A stretch of DNA of 64,000 nucleotides from Eriocheir sinensis (GCF_024679095.1 NW_026111777.1:220001-284000), one strand, 5' to 3'. Positions 1-11,158 are shown, counted from the stretch's first letter. The notes: a model not told the origin generated them from the sequence alone. Numbers and translations are program-made.

Positions 1-759
1 CTTATACTCAAGGAATATTTCAGCTTTTTGGTCTCTCTGGAAGGGCGTCTGATACTCTCTAGAGTTGGTGGAGAACTCCTGGTGACAGGTGCCACTGGTC
101 AGGCCTCGCAACGTTCGCGGAGTTGTGTTAGACGATTCGGAAACTGAGAACGAATTTCTGGTTCCTCTCCTCCCTTGCCAGCTTTGCTCTGGGTGACTAG
201 GCTGGCCCCGTTCATGGGACAAAACCACAAGGACAATAGCTAAAAAGCGCCGGGTTGTGACAGTCTCTCTCGTGACCGAGGCTTAGGACAAGCGATTGGT
301 CTTTGAAGCGCTTCAAGACCCTGTGGGAACGAACTCCCGGTGTTGGAGGCATCTAACGCAGCAGTATCTAATTTCCATGCTCATTTTTATCCAGTTCAAT
401 ATATGGTCACCCGTTAAGTAATTTCGAGAGAACTTTTTGATATTTGCCGAAATTGTGAACTGCTTAAATTTCTTACAATGCCTTTGACACTCCGTAAGTG
501 TTATGTCTGTTCCGGACGATTTGCAGCTCAGTACTACCAGCTGCGCAGAACTTGTCGCCTCTGTATTCAAAGATTAAGACTTACGTAAGCTGTGACCGAA
601 TGGAAAAACAAACACCATGATCTAGAAAAGAAGTTTGAAGCCCTTAAGGAATCTGTTGCTAACAATGTGGCATTGACTCCACCATCGATGGAGGAGTCCC
701 TCCACCGAGAATGTGGCTCCTATTAAACGACCCCCCTGCTTCACGGGAGGACGAGTTAC

Positions 760-1010
760 CCGCCTCACAGGTTAACTCCCAGCATGACTCACAGGCTAAC
801 CCCCAGCCTGCCTCACAGGCTAACTCCCAGCCTGCCTTACAGGCTAACTCCCAGCCTGCTTTACAGGCTAACTCCCAGCCTGCCTCACAGGCTAACTCCA
901 AGCCTGCTCACAGACTAACTCCAAACCTGCTCACGGGCTAACTCCTAGCTTGGCTCACATGCTAACTCCCAGCCTGCCTCACAGGCCAACTCCCAGCCTG
1001 CCCCACATAA
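760..1010 (+). repeat. 24-bp coding minisatellite in LINE ORF1
   Basis: The unit gctaactcccagcctgcctc plus aca is repeated about ten times with point changes. It encodes an 8-residue Gln/Ala/Ser/Asn/Pro repeat. The same array is present in the second copy of this LINE at 16822-16975 with fewer units, so copy number varies between elements. Confidence 0.8.
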
Positions 1011-1430
1011 CGCTTCTCTTCTTGCTTCACAGGATAACGGGTTCCAACCTGTAAGGAAAGGAGCCAAACCGAAGCAGGCAACGAAACATTTACTGACCCC
1101 TACTACCTTCAGTTGTTTCCAGGTGCTGACAGACACCATGGAGGATAAGTTTGAGACTCGCCTAGTTGGGGACTGCATGGTGCGTGGCCAGCTTGTTGAG
1201 TTATGTGGCCGTTCATCAAACGGCCTCAGAAAACGTTACCGTTAACCAGGTGCCAGACTGGACGATATCACCGCAGCGTGCGATGATGTCACGAATAATG
1301 CCGACAGAAACACCCTCTTTTTCATTCACGCGGACTCAATGACGTAAGGACAACCCGTTCTGAGGAACTGCTTGAAACATACCGCCGCGTGATCAAGCAG
1401 TATAAACGAAAAACGGATTCCAGTAACAAA

Positions 1431-2310
1431 CAGACTGGAGGCTGCAGAACGTTAATCTCAGACCTCGCTATCATTTCCGATTGGGGTAAAAGGAACCTTG
1501 TGTACTTCAATGCCTCAAAAACCCAATTTCTCCACCTATCAACTCGACACAATCTTTCAAACACCTATCCTCTATTTTTCGACAACACTCAGCTGTTACC
1601 TTCTTCAACACTAAATATCCTTGGTCTATCCTTAACTCAAAATCTTAGCTGGAAATTTCACATCTCCTCTCTCACTATATCAGCTTCCTCGAGGTTGGGC
1701 GTTCTGTATCGTCTCCGCCAGTTCTTCTCCCCCGCACAGTTGCTATCCATATACAGGGGCCTTGTCCGCCCTCGTATGGAGTATGCATCTCACGTGTGGG
1801 GGGCTCTACTCACACAGCTCTCCTGGACAGAGTGGAGTCTAAGGCTCTTCGTCTCATCAGCTCTCCTCCTCTTACTGATAGTCTTTTACCTCTTAAATTC
1901 CGCCGCCATGTTGCCTCTCTTTCTATTTTCTATCAATATTTTCATGCTGACTGCTCGTCTGAACTTGCTAACTGCATGCCTGCACCCCTCCTGCGGCCTT
2001 GCCACACACGACTTTCTACTCAAGCTCATCCTTATACTGTCCAAACCCCTTATGCAAGAGTTAACCAGCATCTTCACTCTTTCATCCCTTACGCTGGTAA
2101 ACTCTGAAACAATCTTCCTTCATCTGTATTTCCTCTTGCCTACGACATGAACTCTTTCAAGAGGAGGGTATCAGGACACCTCTCCTCCCGAAATTGACTT
2201 CTCTTTCGGCCACTCCTCTCCAATCTTTTTAGGGGCAGTAAGCAGCGGGCTTTTTTTTATTATTGTTTTCTTTTTATTTAAGTCCTTGATATATCTCCTG
2301 TGCTGTAAAG
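1431..2310 (+). mobile_element. 5'-truncated LINE family A fragment inside LINE B1 ORF1
   Basis: From 1431 the sequence matches the RT C-terminal part of the larger family A copy at 28.3-31.0 kb, starting at the shared cagactggaggctgcagaac. The frame at 1449-1800 (SDLAIISDWGKRN... then RLRQFFSPAQLLSIYRGLVR) is the region after the YADD box of that family. A 3' UTR ending near 2310 (gcagtaagcagcgggctttt) follows. A frameshift at about 1800 splits it. It divides the SGNH-like ORF1 of the host LINE. I could not define a target duplication. Confidence 0.75.
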
Positions 2311-2591
2311 AAAATCATAATCTCAGGAATCCTCCCGAGGGTCGGTGCCGAAACTAGCTTTTACAGTAAGGCCTTCAGCACGAACAACAGACTTCAGTCT
2401 CTTTGCTCTCAAGAAAACGTCCAGTTCGTTAACTTGTGGAACAATTTTTACTTCGATTCGGACATGTTCCTTGCCGATGGCATCCACTTAAACCCTGTTG
2501 GAGCAGCCCGTGTCGGGAGGCTGATCTGTGACCCAGTGGCTCTTCGAAAGCCAAAAAACGCTAAGGTGAGAACACCAGCAGCTCTGTCGTG

Positions 2592-3500
2592 AGGGAGCAC
2601 TCAACCCGCGCAACCCCCGACTTGAATCACATTAAAGTTTGCTATATAAACGCTCGTAGCCTGCGTAACGAATTTGAAGACTTAGAAACATTTGCAGCTA
2701 CAAATCACTATCACATCATCGGAGTCACAGAATCTTGGATTGACACTTCAAATAGAGATTTCATTGAATATAGATATGCGATTTTTAGTCATGAAAGAGA
2801 AAACAGACAGGGTGGATGCGTTATCTTATATATCCACAACTCTCTCCATCCGGTATAAGTGAAAACAGATATTATAACCAATGTGGAAACGGTTTTCATT
2901 GAAATTAAAAATAAGTCTCGTAAAATAGAAGTTGGACTAATCAATAGACCGCTAGGGCAGACTCCTGATAACGGCCACGCGTTAAGTGAATTAATATTAG
3001 AAACAAGTAGCAGTTGCGAGGCAGTAATTGTGGGGACTTTAACTTGCCAATGAAAAGATGGGGCGAATCGTTGAACTCTTATACAGGGCTCGACATGTAC
3101 ACAAATTCATTAGAAAGTGATTTACATCAACACGTTCAAGAACCGACTCGGGAAAATAATATATTATAATCGACCTCGTCTTTTCTACGACAGCTGATCT
3201 ACTTAACGAAGTAAATGTCGGTCCAGTTTTTAGTTCTAGCGATCACTGATTAATCACATTCAGCATCAATATGAAAGAAAGTAAAGTAATTGCTTGTAAA
3301 GAAAAGGTGCCGGATTATCAGAGAGCGAATTTCGTAAGAATCCGATCAATTTTAAATAATTCTGACTGGACTCTAATTTCGATGAAAACAGATATTGATA
3401 AATCTTGGGAGGCCTTCACAACAATACTGAACAATGCCATAAGCATATGCGTACCCTATCGTAACAGACGTTCAATTTTTAAGAAAAAACCCAAATAGTG
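2592..3500 (+). pseudogene. LINE B1 ORF2: AP-endonuclease relic
   Basis: After the ORF1 stop (TGA 2590-2592) the frame contains IKVCYINARSLRNEFEDL, then IIGVTESWIDTSNRDF (the catalytic Glu block), RQGGCVILYIHNSLHPV, and downstream KVPDYQRANFVRIRSILNN in the linker between endonuclease and RT. Stops at 2856, about 3050 and 3165 break it. This is the N-terminal exonuclease-endonuclease-phosphatase domain of a LINE ORF2, which nicks target DNA. The collinear part of copy B2 starts at about 17130. Confidence 0.65.
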
Positions 3501-3974
3501 GAATAACGAGATTAAAAATAGCCTCTCCTAAAAAAAAAAAAAAAAAAAACGCGACTGCAGTGGATACATATCAACCCAGAGTGAGATTGACAAACTAGAG
3601 TTGGACAGAATTCGTCGGAAAACCAAGAAATTAATAAAACGAAGCAAGAACAATCTTGAAGAATATATAGCGGAAACAAGTAAATCTATTCCTAAAGAAT
3701 TTTTTGTTATGTAAATAATAAAAAAAAAGTCAGTCACTTGTAGTATCGGACCGCTTGCTGATGATAATGGTGACCACACGAACGATGAGAATAAAATGGC
3801 TACAATCTTAAAAAAAAAAACTTTTTCGCATCCGTATTTACCGACGAAGATTGTTTATCACTTCAACCGCCGGAGGTTAGAAGGACCGAAAAGATTTTAA
3901 ATGGCGTGCTTATCGTAGAAAGTTACATTTTACGCACAATTGAAAAGATTAAAGTAAGTAAAGCTCCTGGGCCA

Positions 3975-5000
3975 GAATTCACAAAGGCTTAGTTCGTAGT
4001 TTTGGGCCCTTAGTGCGTAGTTTTTTAGAACATTGAGCTTCACAAAGCTCGCGCGGTAATAACTACCAACTAATCGATGACGTCACGGGTTAGCGCGCGG
4101 ATTTACAAAGCTTTACCGCGCTCTGTGTGACGTTAGATATGTTGTTAAATAACTACTGCCTCGGGAGTGTAGCAAACGCTAACAATATTATCATATATAC
4201 GTATAAATGCTTATAAATCACGTTTTTCAACTTGAAATATAACTTTGCGAGTAGAGGAAGAAGCCCATTTCGTCATAAAATGATGAGATATACACCCTTT
4301 GAGAGGTATGTAATAAGTGTGGGCGGTATGGCAACACCGACGTCCGGCCTGGGGATTGCCAAACCTCCCTCCTTCTTCATCTTCCTACCCCCTCATTCAT
4401 TCATTCATCCATCTCTAGATTTGTCCCTCCGTGGATGGACCATGGACCTTTGTCGGGTGACAGCTAGCCCATGAGTTGGGCTGCAGATATGGCAAGACAG
4501 TCTTAATTTTCCCTCGTTCCTTCCTTCCGTCCTTCGTTCCTGTCTGCCTCGATATCTATCCCATATTTCTCTTTGCTTTCTTCCTGCCTCAATCTTCTCC
4601 GAATCTTCTTTTTCTTCATCATAAGCATGTTCGTAGGTAACAAGACATCGAACAGCAAAGTAACCTTGACGTAAATGTGCAGCAAACGACGAAATAATTT
4701 AATTCGTAGATTACGATTTAGTACAGTTTGCCTTAAAAGGAAGAAAAATGGGAAAAAAGAATGGTTTTCTTGAACCAGCAGCTGGAGGGGCCTCCCTAGG
4801 CTTGGCTGACGGTTCTGTAAACGTGCTTGCGATTCGCTGCAAGGCCAATGACGTCATCAACCAATCAGTGGCCTCGCTGACTTAGCGCGCCTCTAACTAC
4901 CATCTAAGGTTTGCTTCGTGAATCTGACGCTAACGTCGGTCGCTAAATCAATAGTGCGCAGTTATGTTAGCTCGTAGTTAGTGAGTATGTTTGTGAATTC
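3975..5000. mobile_element. 1-kb non-autonomous element with short TIRs, inserted in LINE RT
   Basis: The ends are gaattcacaaa (3975-3985) and tttgtgaattc (4990-5000), an 11-bp perfect inverted repeat, with related subterminal motifs (gttcgtagttttgggccctt on the left, agctcgtagtta on the right). Flanking direct repeats are imperfect: gctcctgggccag before and gcccctggtccag after, 11 of 13 identical. The uninterrupted LINE copy at 18236 reads straight through this point, which defines the insertion. No transposase is visible. The superfamily is uncertain. Confidence 0.7.
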
Positions 5001-5837
5001 CGCCCCTGGTCCAGACAAAAGTACCCCTAGAATTTCAAAAGATATCAAACATCAAATTTATGAACCGCTCTCTGTCTTATTCAATAAATCTTTAACTGCT
5101 GGAAAAGTTCCGTCCGATTGGAAACTAGCAAATGTCACCCCAATTTCCAAAAAAAGGGGACAAGTCTCATCCAGGAAACTATTGACCAATTAGCCTGACA
5201 TCGATTGCTTGTAATTTAATGGAGACTATCATTCGCGACCATATGGTTAAATTCTTTGAAAAAAATGACATAATAAATAATTCGCAACATGGTTTCCGTA
5301 GTAAACGTTCCGTGTTTAATTAACTTATTTGATTCTTTTCATCATATTTTTTTTAGGTGTTCGATGAAAGCAGATCAGTAGACATCATATATCTGGATTT
5401 TCAAAAAGGTATTTGATAAGGGCCCCTACTAACGATTACTCAGTAAACTATTGGCGCACAGCATCTCACGTAACATTCACAATTGGCTTGTGGACTGGCT
5501 CTCTGAGCGGAAACGGAGAGAAGTCCTAAACGGTGTTTAATTTAACTGTCTCGATGTTAGAAGCGGTGTACCTCAAGGATCAGTGCTTGGTCCCATGCTC
5601 TTCTTAATTAATGTTAATGATACCGATGATGGGCTCACTTGCAAAACATCAAAATTTGCTGATCACAAAAAAATCATATGTAAGATAACTACGACACTCG
5701 ACGAAGAAGCATTACAATAAGAACTAGATCGACTTGCACGTTGGGCCAGTCAATGGCAAATTAAATTTGACGTTGACAAATGTTAAGTGTTACACACCGG
5801 AAACAATGACAATCGCGTTCAGTACGTAATAAATGGC

Positions 5838-6328
5838 CAGTGGTGGGCACCGCAAACCGAAAAGTTAGCTTCGCTAACGGTAATCCACTAACTAAAAATT
5901 TAGCGTTCTTAGGCTAAATCACTAAACTAATAAAGAAAATTATTAGTGGAAGCTAACGCTAACCGCTAACCGTTAACTTTGTCATATATTTTTAGCTTCG
6001 GTTAAGTATTTTGGCTCTAAAACTCTTAAAGGTATAGCATTCCAAAATTAGATGATGATAAAGGTGTACACAAATAAACAAATTAAATTCAACATACACT
6101 TTATTTTTGCCTTATATATGAACTTGCAATAGCTGTGCAGAAAGACAAGAACAAACCTGTATGAATTTTTTAAGTAGACTTTAAGTTAATGAAGGAGAAA
6201 CTTCATTTAGCGGAAGTTAATTGGTCCGCTAACTGTATCCAATGTTATCGAAAACGCTAATCAGCTGACGAAAAAGTTAGTTTCGCTAATTATCGGTTAG
6301 CGGATTAGCGGAACCGTACCCACCACTG
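5838..6328. mobile_element. hAT-type MITE (491 bp) with 8-bp target duplication
   Basis: The left end is CAGTGGTGGGCACCG; the right end, read on the other strand, is CAGTGGTGGGTACGG. The flanks are taaatggc (5830-5837) and tgaatgac (6329-6336), an 8-bp duplication with two substitutions. The undisturbed LINE copy has tgaatggc once. CAGTG-type ends and 8-bp duplications are hAT features. The interior is AT-rich with many gttagcg/cgctaac motifs and no ORF. Confidence 0.82.
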
Positions 6329-7321
6329 TGAATGACCAACAACTTTCTGCAGTAAGTAAAGAAAAGGATCTTGGAATTACTATATCAAGCGATTAAAAGC
6401 CCAGTCAGCATTGTTCCGAGGTAGTTAAAAACGCAAACAAATTGGTTGGCTTCATCGGACGAGTCTTTAATAATAAATCGGAAAGCTTAATATTAAAACT
6501 TTATAATTAGCTGGTTCGACCCCATCTAGAGTACTGTATACAGCTTTGGTCTCCCTATTACAGAAAAGACATAGAAAAGTAAGAACGGGTTCAACGGAGA
6601 GTAACAGAAATGATTCCTAGGTTGAGAAATTTATCTTATGAACAACGGCTTAAAGAAGTAAATTTATTCAGCCTATCAAAACGAAGAATGCGAGGCGATC
6701 TGATAGAAGTGTTTAAAATGTTTAAAGGAGTCATTGATATTAATGCGGAAGATTACAATTGATCGATCAAATAGAACAAGAAGAAGTAACATTTTCAAGA
6801 TAAGTGGTAAAAGATTTTCATTGCGCGAAGCCAAACACTTCTTCTTCAATCGAGTTGTTAATGTTTGGAATTTTTTACCCTGTGATGCCATTGATATTAT
6901 AACAGTCACGCCCTTCAAGAATAGATTAGACAAGTATTTTGAATCCAACCAGCAACTAAGATATTACTCATTGTCGTAATAACGTTAAGTTCTTTCGAAT
7001 ATTTGTGTCCTTGTCCATTTTTATCGCCCGGTTAGTGGTAGCAGTAATGGTAGTTCTTTCCTCTTTCCTACATAATTTCCATGCAGTTTTTCCATGCTGC
7101 ATGGTTCTTTTTCCTTTCCTGCCAGCTTTGGCTGGTTAGGACCCTCAGGCCTGCTGTTGTTCGTTCTTTCTTTGTGTTCCTACTAATGCTCCTCCTCCTC
7201 CTCCTCTTCCTTCATCTATTTGTTAATCATCATTCATCACGCCTGAAATACCTCTAATTACTCCTTTCCTTGCGTTTACCTGCCTCCAGTACTCCTCTCA
7301 GGTATACACAGCCCCCTGCTG

Positions 7322-7323
<2 letters not shown>

Positions 7324-7370
<47 letters not shown>
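7324..7370. repeat. (CT)n microsatellite
   Basis: An uninterrupted CT dinucleotide array in the intron before the first visible Sidestep-like exon. The pyrimidine bias on the + strand continues towards the acceptor at 7611. Confidence 0.95.
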
Positions 7371-7373
<3 letters not shown>

Positions 7374-7611
7374 AATTCATCCCAATTTTGAATGTTATGT
7401 GATTTCTGTGTCTATCAGTTATTTACCCATCTATATCTACCTTCTTGTCGTTCGCATTTCTTCTTCCTGTTAGCAACTCTATATTATTTCCTTTACATTT
7501 ATCCAGTTGTTCTGTTTTTATCCTGCCTATGTTGTTAGGCCTCAGTTTTTTCCCTTTTTACCTGATTATATTGTTATTCCTCATGGTGTTTCCCTCTCCA
7601 TCCCGCCGCAG

Positions 7612-7739
7612 ACCCGCCCGTGGCCACGATGGAGCTTGGTCGTGGCGTGTCCTCGATCGTGAAGGAGGGTGAGGACGTCTACTTTAACTGTAACGTGGAT
7701 TCCAACCCGCCGACCTACAGAATCTCGTGGTTCAGGAGG
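7612..7739 (+). CDS. Sidestep-like exon 1 of 8 in window: first half of penultimate Ig domain
   Basis: The acceptor is a pyrimidine-rich tract ending cgccgcag; the donor is AGG|GTGAGT. The exon starts with the last two bases (AC) of a split codon and ends in phase 0. Residues 2-43 read PPVATMELGRG, then VKEGEDVYFNCNV, then YRISWFRR. They supply the B-strand Cys27 and the C-strand Trp40 of an Ig fold. The EGEDVYFxC pattern is typical of this Ig position in Side proteins. The partner cysteine is in the next exon, 4.7 kb away. The upstream exon that ends in phase 1 is not visible; the 7.2 kb before it is LINE-derived. Confidence 0.85.
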
Positions 7740-7854
7740 GTGAGTGGCCAGTTGTCTTGGTTTTTTTTCTTCATCCCTTGTGTTTTCTATCTATTGGTTT
7801 CCGTTTTTTTGTTGCGAGACTACGGTGGTGTTTACGTGTTTTATGGTTCACTTT

Positions 7855-7860
<6 letters not shown>

Positions 7861-7894
<34 letters not shown>
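7861..7894. repeat. (TG)n microsatellite
   Basis: A perfect TG array about 120 bp after the splice donor at 7740. Confidence 0.95.
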
Positions 7895-7896
<2 letters not shown>

Positions 7897-8270
7897 CTGG
7901 ATCTTCCTAATCTTCCACGTTGTTTGTATTCCTGTTTGACTTCCTCCTCCTGTTCCTCCTTCACCTGTATCTCCACTATTGATAACTGAATAAGGCACTT
8001 TACAAAAAATAGTTGTTTTCTATTATTTATTTTTTTTTCACTCCGCTTCCATCAGCCTTCTTTTCCCTTCTGGTTGTTTCTGGCGGTGCTCCGACTCTCG
8101 CTGTCTCTCTGGAAGGCGTACTGAAGCGTGATAGAGTTCCTATGCCTAATTCCTCCGCTTCTTTTCTCTAATTTCTTGTATGTGGCTTTGAGCCCAAGCT
8201 GGCAAGAAATATTTATGTGTAGGGATGTTGAGCTTATGTGCTTTATGGCCGTGGGTGTGTTTCTTCTTAA

Positions 8271-8912
8271 TAGGCGCACCTAACATCACCATTGCCGATC
8301 CAGGATTCAGTACGTTTCCTAACTTATTGGCGGTAATGTTATAATTGTATTTCGTAAAGAATCCTTATAACCAAAAACTAACTAAAATTATGAGTATTAT
8401 TTTTTCTTGAACAGAACATTGAATAAACAACAGAACAATAATATGGAAATACGTTCATATTTTATACGACAACTGTTGCCCGAGGCAGCAACTCACGTCA
8501 TTTTGCGGGTATCAGATACCTTTATATAAGCATATTTTTACTGCGCAAAGCAGGTGAAGTCACTTATTGTGACTTCGTGAGCTTTCATATTTATCAATTT
8601 GTGTATATTTCATGGAGGCATAACATTGCTACTTTCAATTTTACTACTGATACGACTTTGTGACTTTATCACAATGGAATTTCACTCAATTAAGTGAATC
8701 AGGCACCATAGAAATATCACCAGTGTGTGTATGAATGCATAAAAAGATAAGCACATACATTGATTTAACTCTAGGATATCTCGTGGATCACTTATAAATA
8801 AAAACAAAAAATCCGGATAGGCTACTCTTTAGCCCACTACCGCCACTCGAGGCACAGAAACGGTCCCTCCACCAAGTTAGTATCCCACATTTGGTGGCGT
8901 TAGGTGCGCCTA
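8271..8912. mobile_element. TTAA-flanked TIR element (642 bp), piggyBac- or Kolobok-like
   Basis: Inverted ends TAGGCGCACCTAACATCACC and, on the other strand at 8912, TAGGCGCACCTAACGCCACC agree at 18 of 20 positions. Each end abuts TTAA (8267-8270 and 8913-8916). A TTAA duplication is typical of piggyBac and Kolobok transposons. The interior is AT-rich, has no transposase and is probably a MITE. Confidence 0.75.
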
Positions 8913-9345
8913 TTAAAAGTGCTTGGCCTACCTATTCTAAAGCGGTCCCTTTCACTTTCATTCTATGTGTTTATTAGGCGTCAGGTATGCCAGGCCACGG
9001 CCTTCAAATATAAAAGGCCTGAGCGACGGGCCATGACGTCATCAAACTCAGTCATCTACCTCTCTCCGTCCTCTCCCTGGCTCTGTCGGCCATGGTGCTA
9101 CGTATATTATACAATAATTTATAAATGCTTTCCCAGACCTTTATAAGTGAATAATGTATAAAATTGTAATTTTTCTGTAACATAAATAGATTAGTTCTGT
9201 AGCATTTATTAGTGGTGACTATCACATAGTTTTATATTAACGTCAGCATTTCATTGCAACTACCCTGGCATAAAATTCTAGATTCTATAATTGGGATAGA
9301 GAAACTCACAATATTGTTTTCATTACAGATTACAATTACGTTTTA

Positions 9346-10013
9346 TCATAGTAAGAAAAAGTGAATGACGAATATGATTGACATTAACCTCAGTAACATT
9401 ATCCCGTTAACGTCTGAAACTTCCTTTTTTCTCAGCTTTTTTACTCTGGTGGATGAGATCATTTTCTTTGGTACAGAAATTGTTGATGCCCACACTAACA
9501 TTTTCTGAACTTTATCTTTGCTGTGTTCGTTACCGCATTTATTTTTTGGTAGGAAAACATCATTATCTGCAAGGATATTCATTGTTTCTTCGCTGGCGAC
9601 ATTTCTCTGGTTCAATGAATGTGTGAAGTTAGGGTTTGCTGTTATTTTGTTGACTGCAATATAATTGTACATAACTATATTGACTACTCCATCATCAGGG
9701 TAGACAAGAGAACCTCTGGTAATGCCTTGTATGTAGCTGTTACTGTCTGGAAAATCCTCTACATCTTCATTACAAGTTAGGGAGTCTTTACATGAATTAC
9801 ATTTTTTGGAGGGTAACCACATAACAACAATAGCCTGCCATATATGTGAGAACTGGAAGATAATCCATGTTTTTTATCAATATCATCCCGTGTAATTTCC
9901 ACAACAAAGTTATTGAAATTAGATAAATCATCACTGTGCATTTTCTCCCACTTCGTTTCTTTTAAATCAGATAAGTTTACGTTCTGGTTTCTGAGGGTTA
10001 TTTTCAGAACTGA

Positions 10014-10015
<2 letters not shown>
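9346..10015 (-). pseudogene. P/THAP9-like transposase C-terminal relic
   Basis: The minus-strand frame has KITLRNQNVNLSDLKETKWE upstream of a frameshift near 9825, then CNSCKDSLTC, DSNSYIQGITRGSLVYPDDG and VVNIVMYNYIAVNKI. The CxxC pair followed by an RGxLxYPxxxVxxIV segment resembles the C-terminal part of P-element and THAP9 transposases. The call depends on this resemblance and on the upstream THAP exon within the same inverted repeats. No catalytic residues can be assigned from this fragment. Confidence 0.5.
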
Positions 10016-10142
<127 letters not shown>

Positions 10143-10176
10143 CATAACGTTTATCCACAAAATGAGCGTATCACGT

Positions 10177-10470
10177 CAGAGACACGCCAGTCCTCCTCGG
10201 GTGAGCAGCTCGGCCCGCCCTTCTGGTCCGCCGGTTAAGTTGACCGTCTGGCTGCTCACCTGGGTCCTGCTACGGGTTGCTACTGGGCGCCTGCCCGGGG
10301 GGCCCGTGTCTCCGTCGCTGCTCGCCGGCGCCGTACCCGCGGCTGTGGCGGCGGCGGAGGCGTCCCTACAACCGCCCCGAGTTTTGAATTTCTCGCCCCC
10401 CCTTACAGGGCCGCCTTTGTGCAAAGGCCCTGTCCCCTTATTAAAGGGGTAAAACTTTAAAGAAAGAAGA
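10177..10470 (+). mobile_element. 294-bp retroposon with perfect 12-bp target duplication
   Basis: The sequence agcgtatcacgt occurs at 10165-10176 and again at 10471-10482, bracketing a GC-rich insert that ends in an A-rich tail (aaactttaaagaaagaaga). A perfect duplication plus A-rich 3' tail indicates target-primed retroposition. The body (a gccgcctttgtgcaaaggcc hairpin near its end) is not recognisably tRNA-derived, so it may be a 5'-truncated LINE 3' end or a non-tRNA SINE. Confidence 0.8.
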
Positions 10471-11158
10471 AGCGTATCACGTGAAAGAGCCTGTTTATTG
10501 CCCCAGGCTAGTCTCATCGTAAATGGTGTTACATAAGTATCTTTACAATATAGATATCAATTAATAAAATAATTTTGTCATTACATGATTCATTTAGAAT
10601 ATGATTAATGACTTTAATTATAACACACACACAACATGAGGCATGAAATCAATCACAAGCTGCTCCGTGACTCCCAGCTGATCGATGTTGCCATATGGAA
10701 TTCATTATGTTGTAGCTATTAACTGCAATGATACACCATGTTCTTTATTGTTCCGTACGATAATCTTGATGCTTATCACATCAACGTCATTAGGAAATAA
10801 AATGAATAATGGAAATGTATAACCACTGATATTAATAATCAACGGACAGCATGCCGCCCTCCCTTCCTCTCCCGGGTATGCTACCGGGGCGTTCATATTT
10901 AAATGTCGTGAAGGGTAACTTGTAAACCGTTTCGATAAAAACATTTCACTATTGAACATTTTTGACTTAGAATGACTTGATCTCTCATTATAGAAAATGT
11001 GGCGACCTGTAGCGGGAAGTTTGCATTGGCCCTGCATAAGACATCCTACGGTCATACAATGATGCCTCTAATATTTACCTCCTTACGGTCTAATAAACCT
11101 GAAATGCACTGGAATATCAGCAACTATAACAGGGATGGTATTTTATTGGAGTACTTAC

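Larger units (their letters stand above)
478..2592 (+). pseudogene. CR1-like LINE ORF1 relic (zinc finger, repeat region, SGNH hydrolase-like)
   Basis: An ATG at 478 opens MPLTLRKCYVCSGRF, and RTCRLC follows, a CxxC/CxxC zinc-binding pair. A coiled-coil-like stretch (LEKKFEALKESVANN) comes next near 630. From about 760 to 1010 a 24-bp tandem repeat encodes repeats of the QANSQPAS type. From 1140 an SGNH hydrolase signature is visible: GDCMVRGQ (block I, with Cys where Ser is expected), PGARLDDIT, FIHA, and after the inserted LINE fragment DGIHLNPVGAARVGRLI (2476-2526), the Asp-His block. Several stops and frameshifts break it (stops near 587 and 1243, frameshift near 1338). Known CR1-family ORF1 proteins carry such an esterase-like domain. 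Confidence 0.65.
3840..6979 (+). pseudogene. LINE B1 ORF2: reverse transcriptase relic, split by two insertions
   Basis: The visible blocks are PGPDKSTPRISKDIKHQIYE (5010s), LANVTPISKK, PISLTSIACNLMETIIRDH (after a stop), an A-box YLDFQK at about 5392, SGVPQGSVLGPMLFLI (5560s), and the remains of the catalytic box at about 5650, where the second Asp is now His. The C-terminal end at 6734-6979 (KHFFFNRVVNVWNFLP ... YYSLS) matches copy B2. The protein would copy element RNA at a nicked target; this copy cannot be functional. Confidence 0.65.
1..7210 (+). mobile_element. Degenerate CR1-like LINE copy B1, interrupted by three other elements
   Basis: The order is 5' sequence (1-477), ORF1 relic (478-2592), ORF2 endonuclease relic (2592-3500), reverse transcriptase relic (3840-6979) and a 3' tail ending in CTC repeats near 7210. 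A second copy at 16.7-20.0 kb is collinear and shows what is inserted here: a LINE fragment (1431-2310), a long TIR element (3975-5000) and a hAT-type MITE (5838-6328). The RT A-box region and the 3' half carry many frameshifts, and the catalytic FADD has become FADH near 5662. CR1 affiliation comes from the DFQKAFDKVPHKRL-type RT and the SGNH-like ORF1. The 5' boundary is not resolved. Confidence 0.75.

Noticed and set aside
10705..11055. 116-codon minus-strand frame inside the P-like transposon
   Set aside because: It could be transposase-derived, but I could not match its residues to any part of a P/THAP9 protein.
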